Shown one piece after another: positions 17,627 to 26,608 of a stretch of 57,314 bases of DNA (position 1 is the stretch's first letter; each line of letters starts with the position of its first letter). Position numbers and translations under genes: made by a program. Source of the DNA: Flavobacterium hercynium (GTDB taxonomy: Bacteria; Bacteroidota; Bacteroidia; Flavobacteriales; Flavobacteriaceae); contig NZ_MUGW01000074.1 of NCBI RefSeq assembly GCF_002217285.1, positions 1 to 57,314 on the forward strand. The letters run 5' to 3'. The notes below the pieces were generated by a model. It made no database searches. It had not been told where the DNA came from and saw only the letters and a list, made by a program, of their open reading frames with translations.

Positions 17627-17654
17627 TCTTACAAAATATTTACGTTTTAAAGCG

Positions 17655-17662
17655 CAAAAATA
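17655..17662 (-). promoter_or_regulatory. -7 box for the HhH/acyl-CoA dehydrogenase unit
   Basis: TATTTTTG on the minus strand (TAnnTTTG) lies 28 nt before the chosen start of the HhH gene. No good -33 element was seen, so this is a weak call that mainly supports the downstream start choice. Confidence 0.4.
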
Positions 17663-17856
17663 AGACAAACTAAATAATAAGTATAAGAAAATATCTAAAA
17701 AATACAAAATTAACACATTTTACTACTTATTCTTATTTACAAATTAAATCATTATTATATCATTCTCGCAAAAGGCATTTTTATCAATTTTCTACAAATA
17801 TTAAACATTATCTAAGTTAAAATTATATAATTCTTTTTATTTTTTCTAAAAAACGA

Positions 17857-17864
17857 TACATTTG
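17857..17864 (+). promoter_or_regulatory. Amino acid permease promoter -7 box
   Basis: TACATTTG is an exact TAnnTTTG match, 31 nt before the permease start. The sequence ~20 nt upstream is T-rich but has no clean TTTG. Confidence 0.6.
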
Positions 17865-17895
17865 GAGCTTAATAACAATAAAACCAAAAATCAGT

Positions 17896-19347
17896 ATGTC
17901 AATTTGGAAAACTAAACCACTTTCGGTATTGCTAGACGAAGCATCCGAATCTGAAAAAGGCTTAAAAAGAACGCTATCTTCAAGATCACTTGTTGCGCTT
18001 GGAGTTGGTGCCATTATCGGAGCCGGATTATTCTCGTTAACAGGAATCGCCGCAGCAGAACATGCAGGGCCCGCAGTTACACTTTCATTTATTTTAGCGG
18101 CAGTTGGATGTGCTTTTGCAGGACTTTGTTATGCGGAATTTGCGTCTATGATTCCGGTTGCAGGTAGTGCATATACGTATTCGTATGCTACGATGGGGGA
18201 ATTTATGGCTTGGATCATAGGTTGGGATTTAGTTTTAGAATATGCTCTGGGAGCCGCCACAGTTGGTGTAAGTTGGTCACGCTATCTTTTGGAACTACTT
18301 AATAAATACGGAATACATCTTCCTCCTGACCTGATATGTTCACCTTGGGAACATTTAAAACTAAGCGACGGAACAGTAATAGAAGGTGGAATTATAAATT
18401 TACCTGCTATTTTTATTGTAGCATTACTATCATTATTATTGATCAGAGGAACTAAAGAATCTGCTTCATTAAACAACTTTTTAGTTGTTGTAAAAGTAGC
18501 TGTAGTTCTTATCTTCATTATTTTAGGATGGAGTTTTATTGATACTACAAACTACACACCATACATTCCGGAAAACACTGGTGTTTTTGGTCAATTTGGA
18601 TGGTCTGGAATTGCAGCAGGAGCCGGAACAGTATTTTTCGCTTTTATTGGTTTTGATGCTGTATCTACAGCTGCTCAAGAAGCAAAAAATCCTCAAAAAG
18701 GAATGCCTATCGGAATTTTAGGATCACTAATTGTTTGTACCTTATTATATGTATTCTTTGCACACGTAATGACAGGACTTGTTAATTATAGTGAATTTGC
18801 AGGAGATGCTAAACCAGCAGCTACAGCATTTGCTAAAACAGGTTATGACTTTTTACAAACCGGATTAATCGTAGCTATCTTAGCAGGTTATACTTCTGTA
18901 ATGCTTGTAATGCTTATGGGACAAAGCCGTGTATTCTACACTATGAGTAAAGATGGTTTGCTACCTTCTTTCTTTAGCACTATTCACCCAAAATACCGTA
19001 CTCCTTGGAAAACTAACCTTTTCTTCCTTGTATTCGTAAGTTTATTTGCTGGTCTTGTACCGGTAAGTGATTTAGGACACATGGTAAGTATTGGAACTTT
19101 ATTGGCTTTCGTATTAGTATGTATTGGTGTAATGGTAATGCGTAAAAGAATGCCGGATGCTCCAAGATCTTTTAGAACACCTCTTGTTCCTTTCGTGCCA
19201 ATTGCAGGTATTGTTATCTGTTTAGCTTTAATGTATTCATTACCTAATGAAAGCTGGTTACGTCTTGTAATATGGATGGCTTTAGGAGTTGTAATATACT
19301 TTGTATACGGAAAGAAAAACAGTAAATTGAATAATCCACAGAATTAA
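17896..19347 (+). CDS. APC-family amino acid permease
   Basis: A 483-aa inner-membrane transporter of the amino acid-polyamine-organocation superfamily, with about 12 hydrophobic segments. The signature VGAIIGAGLFSLTGIAAAEH in TM1 and the FAGLCYAEFASMIPVAGSAY stretch in TM2-3 place it with the cationic amino acid transporter branch (CAT/YfnA-like). The substrate is not determined by the sequence. It has its own -7 box and a bidirectional terminator, so it appears monocistronic. It is divergent from the HhH gene. Confidence 0.92.
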   Translation: MSIWKTKPLSVLLDEASESEKGLKRTLSSRSLVALGVGAIIGAGLFSLTGIAAAEHAGPAVTLSFILAAVGCAFAGLCYAEFASMIPVAGSAYTYSYATMGEFMAWIIGWDLVLEYALGAATVGVSWSRYLLELLNKYGIHLPPDLICSPWEHLKLSDGTVIEGGIINLPAIFIVALLSLLLIRGTKESASLNNFLVVVKVAVVLIFIILGWSFIDTTNYTPYIPENTGVFGQFGWSGIAAGAGTVFFAFIGFDAVSTAAQEAKNPQKGMPIGILGSLIVCTLLYVFFAHVMTGLVNYSEFAGDAKPAATAFAKTGYDFLQTGLIVAILAGYTSVMLVMLMGQSRVFYTMSKDGLLPSFFSTIHPKYRTPWKTNLFFLVFVSLFAGLVPVSDLGHMVSIGTLLAFVLVCIGVMVMRKRMPDAPRSFRTPLVPFVPIAGIVICLALMYSLPNESWLRLVIWMALGVVIYFVYGKKNSKLNNPQN

Positions 19348-19363
19348 TTTCTTTACATAAACA

Positions 19364-19407
19364 GAAAAAAGGATCATGAAGTATAAAAACTTTATGATCC
19401 TTTTTTT
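19364..19407. terminator. Bidirectional terminator between permease and pspC
   Basis: A long stem (AAAAAAGGATCAT with ATGATCCTTTTTTT, plus an inner AAGT/ACTT) has A and T tracts on its two sides. It can terminate the permease on plus and the PspC gene on minus, since the two genes converge here. Confidence 0.9.
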
Positions 19408-19425
19408 ATGATTTAAAAATAAGTG

Positions 19426-19653
19426 CTACAAATCAAATACTGACGTTCGTTTTGCACGAACTAAATCTTTTAGACGAATCCAGAATGCCAAGGTTAAATA
19501 AACTCCAAAACCTAAACCAACTGTCACAAAAGAGATATAAATAAAAAACAATCGTACACTCGTTACTCGCATTCCAAGTTTATCAGCCAATCGGGATGAC
19601 ACATGAAATCCGTATTTTTCGAAGAAAAATTTAAGTCGTACTATTGAAAACAT
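19426..19653 (-). CDS. Small PspC-domain membrane protein
   Basis: A 75-aa protein consisting essentially of one PspC domain: an amphipathic start (FFEKYGFHVSSRLADKLGMR) followed by a long hydrophobic hairpin (LFFIYISFVTVGLGFGVYLT) and a basic tail. PspC proteins sit in the inner membrane and in enterobacteria respond to envelope stress. No other psp genes are near, so the role here is unknown. It has its own promoter-like sequence and terminator. Confidence 0.8.
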   Translation of the reverse strand: MFSIVRLKFFFEKYGFHVSSRLADKLGMRVTSVRLFFIYISFVTVGLGFGVYLTLAFWIRLKDLVRAKRTSVFDL

Positions 19654-19686
19654 AATTATTATTTTTAGAAATTCTCAGAATTAGTA

Positions 19687-19714
19687 CAAAAGTACAAAAA
19701 TATACAATTGGCAA
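19687..19714 (-). promoter_or_regulatory. Promoter of the PspC gene
   Basis: On the minus strand TTG (19714-19712), a 17-nt spacer and TACTTTTG (19694-19687) fit the Bacteroidota consensus. A second possible -7 box, TATTTTTG, abuts it at 19702-19695. Confidence 0.6.
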
Positions 19715-19718
19715 TTGA

Positions 19719-20990
19719 TTAATTACTTTTTAATAATGCTACTCCAATACCACATTTTAAACATCCTCTATTATTACAATATTCATTTTTCAATTGTAAT
19801 AATGTTTGCGTTTCAAAAGCATTTTTACTTGTGATACCAAAAGATTCAAATTTTGTAATGATTGAATTTTTCTCCGGCGCAACTTCTAACATTAAAGCTA
19901 TTAAATCCTCTGAAATTGATTCTCCCCTAATACTTGAATAAGCAAACTGAATAGGGATTATGGTATTGATAATGATTAAATCTATGAATGCCTTAGATAT
20001 ACTTTTCGCTTTTTTCGGACTCTCTTTATCAAACATATAATGATTCTGCCAATACGGACTTACAGAAACATTGAATACATTGTAAATGTCTTTTACTGAT
20101 TTTAAGCTTATTATTTTAGAAAAAAGATTTTGATGTTTGTTATACAAATTCGCTAATTGTGAAAGCCTGATTGTGGGAAAATTATCCGGGCGATGTTTAA
20201 AAAACTGAACGGGTTCTGCGTAATTTTTATCTAATTGATATTTATGCAACAGGTAAAAGTATCTAAACTTAAGATCTGCAAAATAGACATCTTCTTTTTC
20301 TGCATTTAGCAAATCAGCTCCACCCAAAAGCAAAGCTTCAAGATTTTCTACTTCAAAACTTTCTTTTCTTATAATGGAGAACGGAATGGATTTGGCTATT
20401 TGCAAAAATGAGTTTCCATTAGTATTTAAACCAAAGTTTTTTGCTACTAAACAAAACAGAACAGCTTCCCAATCTTGGTTTAGTTCTTCCAGCAATTCAT
20501 AAATAAATTTGGACTTTCGTTCTAAACGTTCAAAAAACAATCGTTCCATCCAATTTTTAAAAATGAATTCATCAATTTCAGCAATTTGATTTTCACAAGA
20601 GATCCAGGATTTTGGAACCATTAATTCTTTGTAATCTTTAATCATTTCCGGGGAAACATACTCTTTTAAAACTAAGACCGGGATTTCAGTATTGTTCTCT
20701 CTGAATATTGCCGTGTCATGCTCCCAAACGACATGTAAGATTACATTTTCGTATGCTGCGTCTTTTTCATGACCGTGAACGTACCAATCTGATGATTTTA
20801 AATGTATTTCGACATTTCCTGCCCATTTTTGATCCCCAATTATAAGCTGTGCATTAAAGAAGTCCGGTCCGGCAAGTTCTAAATAATCACCGGTTTTAAG
20901 AATAAGGATTGGGTCATTCTGAACGGTTTGTAGATTTAATGTGTCAAACTTTTTGAATTTCCAGAGGTAATGAAGAAAATCTTCTTTCAT
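19719..20990 (-). CDS. DUF2851 family protein
   Basis: A 423-aa protein recognisable as DUF2851, a Bacteroidota-centred family of unknown function. The N-terminal part has the family-like run LELAGPDFFNAQLIIGDQKW, then GNVEIHLKSSDWYVHGH. The C terminus ends in a cysteine cluster (CNNRGCLKCGIG) that could bind metal. No signal peptide or membrane helix is visible. The PspC gene follows it downstream with its own promoter, and the exonuclease gene lies upstream in the same direction. Confidence 0.85.
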   Translation of the reverse strand: MKEDFLHYLWKFKKFDTLNLQTVQNDPILILKTGDYLELAGPDFFNAQLIIGDQKWAGNVEIHLKSSDWYVHGHEKDAAYENVILHVVWEHDTAIFRENNTEIPVLVLKEYVSPEMIKDYKELMVPKSWISCENQIAEIDEFIFKNWMERLFFERLERKSKFIYELLEELNQDWEAVLFCLVAKNFGLNTNGNSFLQIAKSIPFSIIRKESFEVENLEALLLGGADLLNAEKEDVYFADLKFRYFYLLHKYQLDKNYAEPVQFFKHRPDNFPTIRLSQLANLYNKHQNLFSKIISLKSVKDIYNVFNVSVSPYWQNHYMFDKESPKKAKSISKAFIDLIIINTIIPIQFAYSSIRGESISEDLIALMLEVAPEKNSIITKFESFGITSKNAFETQTLLQLKNEYCNNRGCLKCGIGVALLKSN

Positions 20991-21055
20991 TTTTAAGGTT
21001 TAAAATTATAAATCCTAAAAATAAACAAACTAATCTTACGTACAAAAATTACAAT

Positions 21056-21538
21056 CTATTTTAACATGAATAATTTCGCACAAGCACGTGCGTCAGACAA
21101 GGCTTCGTGATGATTCAATTCGATATTCATTTCCCTGCAACAATCACTTAGTTTCGTAGGCTTTAAACCTTTGGCTTTGTATATCTTAACGGTGCATTCC
21201 CAACGTTCAGCAATATTCAGATCTTCGTATACTAAACCATGCAATGCCATTGATTTAACTAGCACGTTTCTGTCAAAACTTTCGTTATGCGCTACAACGA
21301 CTCTATTCTTTAAGCGTTTTTCGATTTCCGGATATACCTGCAAAAAAGATTTTGCATTTATGGTATCTCTTGGATAGATACCATGAACCTGAATTGTATA
21401 CGGATTGTACTCGTTTCTTGGCGGTTTTATCAAAGTGACAAACTCATCTGTAATAATGCCGTTTTCTACGGTAACAATTCCAACAGAACATGGATGATAA
21501 CCTGTTGCTGTTTCGAAATCTATAGCGGTAAAATTCAT
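21056..21538 (-). CDS. DEDDh 3'-5' exonuclease (DnaQ-like)
   Basis: A 160-aa stand-alone exonuclease domain of the DnaQ/epsilon superfamily. ExoI is AIDFETA (Asp and Glu), ExoII is AHNESFDRNVL (Asp), and ExoIII is HHEALSDARACA (His and Asp), so all metal-binding residues are present. It could be a DNA polymerase III proofreading-like protein or an RNA/DNA trimming enzyme; polymerase association cannot be read from the sequence. The gene follows the CBS terminator. Confidence 0.88.
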   Translation of the reverse strand: MNFTAIDFETATGYHPCSVGIVTVENGIITDEFVTLIKPPRNEYNPYTIQVHGIYPRDTINAKSFLQVYPEIEKRLKNRVVVAHNESFDRNVLVKSMALHGLVYEDLNIAERWECTVKIYKAKGLKPTKLSDCCREMNIELNHHEALSDARACAKLFMLK

Positions 21539-21557
21539 TCGTAAATCTATTTAAGCT

Positions 21558-21601
21558 AAAAAACCATAAATCTAATTGTTTGTAAAATTAGATTTATGGT
21601 T
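21558..21601 (-). terminator. Cystathionine beta-synthase terminator
   Basis: A ~16-bp perfect stem (AACCATAAATCTAATT and its complement) with an 8-nt loop and a T tract on the minus strand, 22 nt after the CBS gene. Confidence 0.9.
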
Positions 21602-21622
21602 ATATGCATTTCTAAAATAATT

Positions 21623-22984
21623 TTATTTTATTGAGCCGATAATATCATACTTGGTGATAATATGGTGATTCCCGTTTCCTAAATCAAGCAAAACGGCATC
21701 ATTTTCTTTTGTAAATAATTTAGAAACTTCTTCGATTGGCGTTCCTAATTGTACAATTGGAAAAGGTTTGCCCATTACTTCTTTAATTGGTTTTTCGGCA
21801 ACATTTTTATCTGCTACGTAGCTTCTAAATAAATCTGTTTCATCAACAGAACCAACAAATCCGTTGATATCAACAACCGGAATTTGTGAAATTTTGTATT
21901 TACGCATACGGTCAATAGCATGCGAAACTAATTCTTCTGTTCGCACAACGATCAATTCTTTATCAATATGATCTTTGATAACGTCTTCCGCTTTGGTGAT
22001 GTTTTCTTCTAAGAAACCACGCTCACGCATCCAGTCATCATTAAACATTTTACCTACATAACGGCTTCCTGAATCATGAAATAATACAACTACAACATCA
22101 TCTGGTTTAAAATGCTCTTTTAACTGTAAAAGCCCTTTTATACAAGCTCCTGCAGAATTCCCCACGAAGATTGCTTCTTCTAGTGCAATTTTTCTGGTGT
22201 AAACTGCTGCATCTTTATCTGTTACTTTGGTAAATCCATCGATTAAAGAAAAGTCAACATTTTTAGGCAAAATATCTTCTCCAATACCTTCTGTTATATA
22301 CGAGTAAATTTCATTTTCATCAAAAATTCCCGTTTCGTGGTATTTTTTAAAAACAGAACCATAAGTATCAATTCCCCAGATTTTAATGTTTGGGTTTTTC
22401 TCTTTTAGATATTTTCCAACTCCTGAAATTGTTCCTCCAGTTCCTACACCTACAACAAAATGCGTTATTTTTCCATCTGTTTGTTTCCAGATTTCCGGTC
22501 CTGTCTGCTCATAATGTGCCAAAGAATTTGACATATTATCGTATTGATTTACGTACCATGAATTTGGTGTTTCTAAAGCAAGACGTTTTGAAACTGAATA
22601 ATACGAACGTGGATCTGTTGGCTCAACATCTGTAGGGCAAACTACAACTTTGGCTCCAACAGCACGCAAAATATCCATTTTTTCTTTTGATTGTTTATCA
22701 GAGATAACACAAATCAATTTGTATCCTTTTATGATGGCAACAAGCGCCAATCCCATTCCGGTATTTCCTGAAGTACCTTCAATAATAGTTCCTCCCGGCT
22801 GTAGGCGACCATCTGCCTCTGCATCTTCAATCATCTTTACGGCCATTCTGTCTTTTACAGAATTCCCAGGATTAAAAGTTTCGACTTTTGCCAATACTAA
22901 CGCATCAATTTCAGCAACAACTTTGTTGAGTTTTACTAATGGCGTATTACCAATTGTTTCTAAAATGTTATTTGAAAAGTCCAT
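21623..22984 (-). CDS. Cystathionine beta-synthase-like PLP enzyme with CBS domains
   Basis: A 453-aa fold-type II PLP enzyme. The likely Schiff-base Lys is K44 in FNPGNSVKDRM; the Asn-loop motif is EGTSGNTGMGLA, and the phosphate-binding loop is GVGTGGTISG. Residues ~335-453 form a pair of CBS domains that can bind adenosyl ligands. The architecture matches bacterial cystathionine beta-synthase (serine plus homocysteine to cystathionine) and lacks the N-terminal heme segment of animal enzymes. An O-acetylserine sulfhydrylase activity cannot be excluded. Confidence 0.9.
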   Translation of the reverse strand: MDFSNNILETIGNTPLVKLNKVVAEIDALVLAKVETFNPGNSVKDRMAVKMIEDAEADGRLQPGGTIIEGTSGNTGMGLALVAIIKGYKLICVISDKQSKEKMDILRAVGAKVVVCPTDVEPTDPRSYYSVSKRLALETPNSWYVNQYDNMSNSLAHYEQTGPEIWKQTDGKITHFVVGVGTGGTISGVGKYLKEKNPNIKIWGIDTYGSVFKKYHETGIFDENEIYSYITEGIGEDILPKNVDFSLIDGFTKVTDKDAAVYTRKIALEEAIFVGNSAGACIKGLLQLKEHFKPDDVVVVLFHDSGSRYVGKMFNDDWMRERGFLEENITKAEDVIKDHIDKELIVVRTEELVSHAIDRMRKYKISQIPVVDINGFVGSVDETDLFRSYVADKNVAEKPIKEVMGKPFPIVQLGTPIEEVSKLFTKENDAVLLDLGNGNHHIITKYDIIGSIK

Positions 22985-23030
22985 TTATATAAATTTAAAT
23001 ATTTGGTTTAAAATAAAAAGGGCGTTTGGC

Positions 23031-24998
23031 TTATTGGAAGAAATTCCAAACTAAACCAAAACTAATCGTAAAATCACGATATGGGTTATTAGGTGCTGAA
23101 TAATAATTGTCTTTAAAGAAAGAAGAATTAAAATGTTCTGCTTTTAAATAAATTCTTGTCTGACGGATTCTGGCGTTTACAAAGAAATCAAGATTGGCAT
23201 AATTTCCAATTTTCTTTTCCTGCTGAACAAAAAATTCTCCAATAACAGGATTATAATCATTACCGTAATATTCTGTAAAGTAATTAAATGTAATACCGGT
23301 TTGCATGAACAATGCTTTCTTGAAAAAATATCCGGAATAATAAATTGTGTTTCTGGTTACAAAATCAGGAACATTCAAAATTAAATTCGACTGCTCTACC
23401 TTTTGATATAAAAGCGTATTGTCTAAAGCAAATCGTCCAAATTTAAATTCTCTGCTTGCTTTTACTGACCAATAATTGATTGCATTTTCATATTGAGCTG
23501 GTTTTATAATCTGAACTCTGTTTAAATCATCCGCTTCTGTAGAAGCATCTTGAAAATACAAATGATCATTTAAAACTGAATATTGTACCTCAGCATTTAA
23601 CCAACGCGTAAAAACATTGGCACTAAGTGTGTTTATTTTCTCATTTTTAAAATTGTTTGACCAATTATACGCTACATAACTACTTTGGTATAAGTTGTAA
23701 TTATTATTCGCTAATTTATTGACATTACGATATCTGAAATCAAATTTAATATCATCGTTTAACGTATATCGTAATTTTGCATCTAGATCTGATAAGGATT
23801 CATTACCGATTGATCTTGAATATAAAAATCTACCGTTCCATTTGTTTTTTTGATACTCATATTGTCCGCCAAAATTATTAATTTGCTGATAAATGTTAGC
23901 AGGAATAGCTCTGCCATCATCAAATATCATCACCTTTTCATACTTATAATTGGATCTGTAATCGTCTATAAAGAAATTGAATTTCCCTAAAAGAGAATTT
24001 TCGTAGGCAAGACCTCCCTTATTGTATAATCTTTCAAATCGGGTTTGATCGTTTATTCCGCTTGTCAGGTACGATTCTCCAAAGCGTTGTACCGGCAACC
24101 CATCAATAGTTGTCGTTACTGTTCTTTGATTGTATTCGTAAAATTTGCTTTCGTAATTAAACTGATGCGTTACGTACAAATTATTATTAGCATCTTTTGG
24201 ATTGACTCTGAAGGCATGATCAAAAAACACACGTCTCCCTTTTAACATTGATTTTGCATCGGTTAAATAGACTTGCAGACGCTGGCGATTGTCAAAGTCT
24301 TTGTCTCCACTTTCAAAATTTAGAGGTGTTGTAATTCCTCCATTTTCTCCATTTGAAATATCCTGAGATGTAAAATGCGCTTTTAAAACATATCTTTTCT
24401 CTGTAGTAGCGTAACTTGTAGTAAATCTAAAATTACCCGCGCTTACTAACTGATTGATATAATTTCCTTCTGAACGTAAACCTCTGTAGGCTATAGAAAA
24501 GTTAAGGTTTTTTGAAGTATTTAAGGTAATGAACGAATCTACATTTTGTCCTTTGTTTATTGTGGTATTAAAAAACAACTCTGTCAATGGTGTCGCTGCT
24601 GAATAATACTGAATTTGATTTGCTTCAAGGTAACCAAAATGTTTTCCGGTAAAACCTATTTCAGGATAAGGCGAAACATCGGTTAAATTATATTGTAATG
24701 TATTATAAACCTGTCCTATATTTGAAAAAGGTAAAAGTCCGAAAAGATCTTTTCTTAAATGATTTTGTTTGTAAGCACTTTTTAAAGTCAATGATGTATC
24801 TACATAAGTGGTGTCATGCTCTAAAGTAATAATTTGATACTGGTCAATAGTGGCAATTTTGCTCGTTTTCTTTTTAACAGTATCTGTTATACTATTATAC
24901 TTTGTGTTCATATCTAAACTATTATTAGAAGTCTTTTTTTCCTGAGAAAACAATAAAGTGGGTACGACTAATAGATATAGAAAAAATAGTATTCTCAT
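23031..24998 (-). CDS. Putative outer membrane porin (Porin_10 type)
   Basis: A 655-aa secreted protein. It has an N-terminal signal sequence (MRILFFLYLLVVPTLLFSQ) and then long alternating hydrophobic/polar strands rich in Tyr, Phe and Asn, ending in Phe-Gln, as expected for an outer membrane beta-barrel. It resembles the Bacteroidota putative porin family Porin_10. The substrate is unknown. It lies 46 nt before the CBS gene in the same direction, with a TACCTTTG box upstream, so the two may share a transcript. Confidence 0.82.
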   Translation of the reverse strand: MRILFFLYLLVVPTLLFSQEKKTSNNSLDMNTKYNSITDTVKKKTSKIATIDQYQIITLEHDTTYVDTSLTLKSAYKQNHLRKDLFGLLPFSNIGQVYNTLQYNLTDVSPYPEIGFTGKHFGYLEANQIQYYSAATPLTELFFNTTINKGQNVDSFITLNTSKNLNFSIAYRGLRSEGNYINQLVSAGNFRFTTSYATTEKRYVLKAHFTSQDISNGENGGITTPLNFESGDKDFDNRQRLQVYLTDAKSMLKGRRVFFDHAFRVNPKDANNNLYVTHQFNYESKFYEYNQRTVTTTIDGLPVQRFGESYLTSGINDQTRFERLYNKGGLAYENSLLGKFNFFIDDYRSNYKYEKVMIFDDGRAIPANIYQQINNFGGQYEYQKNKWNGRFLYSRSIGNESLSDLDAKLRYTLNDDIKFDFRYRNVNKLANNNYNLYQSSYVAYNWSNNFKNEKINTLSANVFTRWLNAEVQYSVLNDHLYFQDASTEADDLNRVQIIKPAQYENAINYWSVKASREFKFGRFALDNTLLYQKVEQSNLILNVPDFVTRNTIYYSGYFFKKALFMQTGITFNYFTEYYGNDYNPVIGEFFVQQEKKIGNYANLDFFVNARIRQTRIYLKAEHFNSSFFKDNYYSAPNNPYRDFTISFGLVWNFFQ

Positions 24999-25040
24999 TT
25001 GATAGCTTTATAGATAATTATTTTGGCAAAATTTGTCAGG

Positions 25041-25048
25041 CAAAGGTA
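25041..25048 (-). promoter_or_regulatory. -7 box upstream of the porin gene
   Basis: TACCTTTG on the minus strand fits TAnnTTTG and lies 42 nt ahead of the start codon. No -33 element is evident. Confidence 0.4.
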
Positions 25049-25168
25049 AAAGATAAAACCGTATAAATAAAAAAACACTTCAATTTAAACGACTGCCTTT
25101 GTAATTAGTAGTAGAACGGATATTTTTACAGAAAATTTTATAATATTTGCCTTTTAAAAACTATTAGA

Positions 25169-25828
25169 ATGCTTGAAAAAAATTTCTCAGGATTTGTTTT
25201 CGAAACAGGAACAGATGAGGCTGGCCGAGGATGTTTGGCAGGGCCCGTAACGGCTGCCGCGGTAATTTTAAGATCTGATTTTGAGAATCAGCTATTGAAT
25301 GACAGTAAGCAATTGTCTGAAAAAACCAGAGAACTTTTAAGACCTATTATCGAGCAGGATGCTGTTTGCTTTGCCGTAACGCATCTACTTCCCGATGAAA
25401 TTGACGAGATAAATATCCTAAATGCTTCTATGAAAGGCATGCAGGAATGTATTTTAAAACTAAAACAGGTTCCGGAATTTATTATTGTTGACGGAAATCG
25501 TTCGCTGAATGCCAAATTAGGGTTGAAAAATACTTTCGGCAAACAGTTTTCAGATACTGAAATCGCTCTTTTAAAATCGATTCCAAATCAAAGTATTATA
25601 AAAGGAGATTCTAAATTTTTGAGTATTGCGGCAGCTTCTGTATTAGCAAAAACATATCGTGATGATTATATGGATAAGATTCACGAAGAGTTCCCAATGT
25701 ACAATTGGAAGAAAAACAAAGGATATCCAACAAAAGAACATCGTGAAGCCATTCGTAAATACGGAACCACAAAGTATCACCGAATGAGTTTTAGACTTTT
25801 GCCGGAGCAATTAGAACTAGAGTTTTAG
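25169..25828 (+). CDS. rnhB: Ribonuclease HII
   Basis: A 219-aa endonuclease that removes ribonucleotides and RNA from RNA-DNA hybrids. The signature GTDEAGRGCLAGPVTAAAV carries the first catalytic Asp-Glu pair (about residues 16-17). IIVDGNRSL holds the third acidic residue, and KTYRDDYM lies near the fourth. The length is normal. It is the only plus-strand gene in this neighbourhood, divergent from the porin gene and convergent with the quinone reductase gene. Confidence 0.95.
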   Translation: MLEKNFSGFVFETGTDEAGRGCLAGPVTAAAVILRSDFENQLLNDSKQLSEKTRELLRPIIEQDAVCFAVTHLLPDEIDEINILNASMKGMQECILKLKQVPEFIIVDGNRSLNAKLGLKNTFGKQFSDTEIALLKSIPNQSIIKGDSKFLSIAAASVLAKTYRDDYMDKIHEEFPMYNWKKNKGYPTKEHREAIRKYGTTKYHRMSFRLLPEQLELEF

Positions 25829-25878
25829 TTTCATTCTAATATTTACCGGCAAATACTATTTAGCTGTTTAAAATTTTG

Positions 25879-26469
25879 CTACGCTCCTACCTCAACTTCA
25901 AAAACATTTTGAAGCTGGTTTTTCCATTCAGCAATAATTTTTTCATCAAAAACACTGTCGGCTTTGTCAAAATAAAAATGATGCTGTATTTCTAAACCAC
26001 AATAACTAAAGATTCCCGTATCTGAGGTTAAAATTAGTGCTTTCCCCATTCCATTGGCTTCGTATTCTGCATGGGATTTTCCGTGTGAATTAACGATAAT
26101 TGTCGACTTTCCTGTCAGTAATCCTTTTTGAATCCCCTGATTGTATTGGTAGGCAAATCCATAACTAAATACTCTGTCTATATATCCTTTCATGATTGCC
26201 GGCATTCCTGCCCACCAAATAGGATACACAAAAATGATTCGATCTGCCCAGGTAATATAATCTTGTTCTATCTGAACATCGCTTGTCACGGTACCCAGTC
26301 GTTGTTTACTTAAATCATCTAAAGAAAGTACCGGATTAAAATTAATTTCGTTTAAATCCCGAATTACAATTTCCTGATTTGATTTTTCTAAACTTTCGAC
26401 AATTGTGTGTTTAAAAAAATGGTTTAAACTGGATGAATTGGGATGCGCGTAAATAATTAAATTTTTCAT
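25879..26469 (-). CDS. NAD(P)H dehydrogenase (quinone)-like flavodoxin-fold protein
   Basis: A 196-aa protein of the MdaB/KefF/NQO family, which transfers two electrons from NAD(P)H to quinones via FMN or FAD. Start MKNLIIYAHPNSSSLNH is the flavin-phosphate loop region, and FVYPIWWAGMPAIMKGYIDR is the family signature. The frame is open to 26649, but that would run through the SDR terminator. A TACTTTTG box at 26499-26506 supports the ATG at 26469. It sits beside an SDR and two AraC regulators, suggesting a redox or electrophile response. Confidence 0.88.
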   Translation of the reverse strand: MKNLIIYAHPNSSSLNHFFKHTIVESLEKSNQEIVIRDLNEINFNPVLSLDDLSKQRLGTVTSDVQIEQDYITWADRIIFVYPIWWAGMPAIMKGYIDRVFSYGFAYQYNQGIQKGLLTGKSTIIVNSHGKSHAEYEANGMGKALILTSDTGIFSYCGLEIQHHFYFDKADSVFDEKIIAEWKNQLQNVFEVEVGA

Positions 26470-26498
26470 GTTTCTGTTTTTATTAAAGTAATACAGGT

Positions 26499-26506
26499 CA
26501 AAAGTA
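26499..26506 (-). promoter_or_regulatory. Quinone reductase promoter -7 box
   Basis: TACTTTTG on the minus strand lies 29 nt before the ATG at 26469, between the SDR terminator and the gene. No clear -33 element was seen. Confidence 0.45.
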
Positions 26507-26553
26507 GAATGTGAGCCCGAAAGAAAATTGTAAGAAAACGAAAAGCATATCTC

Positions 26554-26585
26554 AAAAAAAATCCCGCTAAAAAAAGTAGCGGGAT
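26554..26585 (-). terminator. SDR terminator
   Basis: On the minus strand ATCCCGCTA pairs with TAGCGGGAT around a T-rich loop and is followed by a T tract. It begins 23 nt after the SDR stop. Confidence 0.9.
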
Positions 26586-26608
26586 TGATTAGGTGAAAAA
26601 TGAGTTTT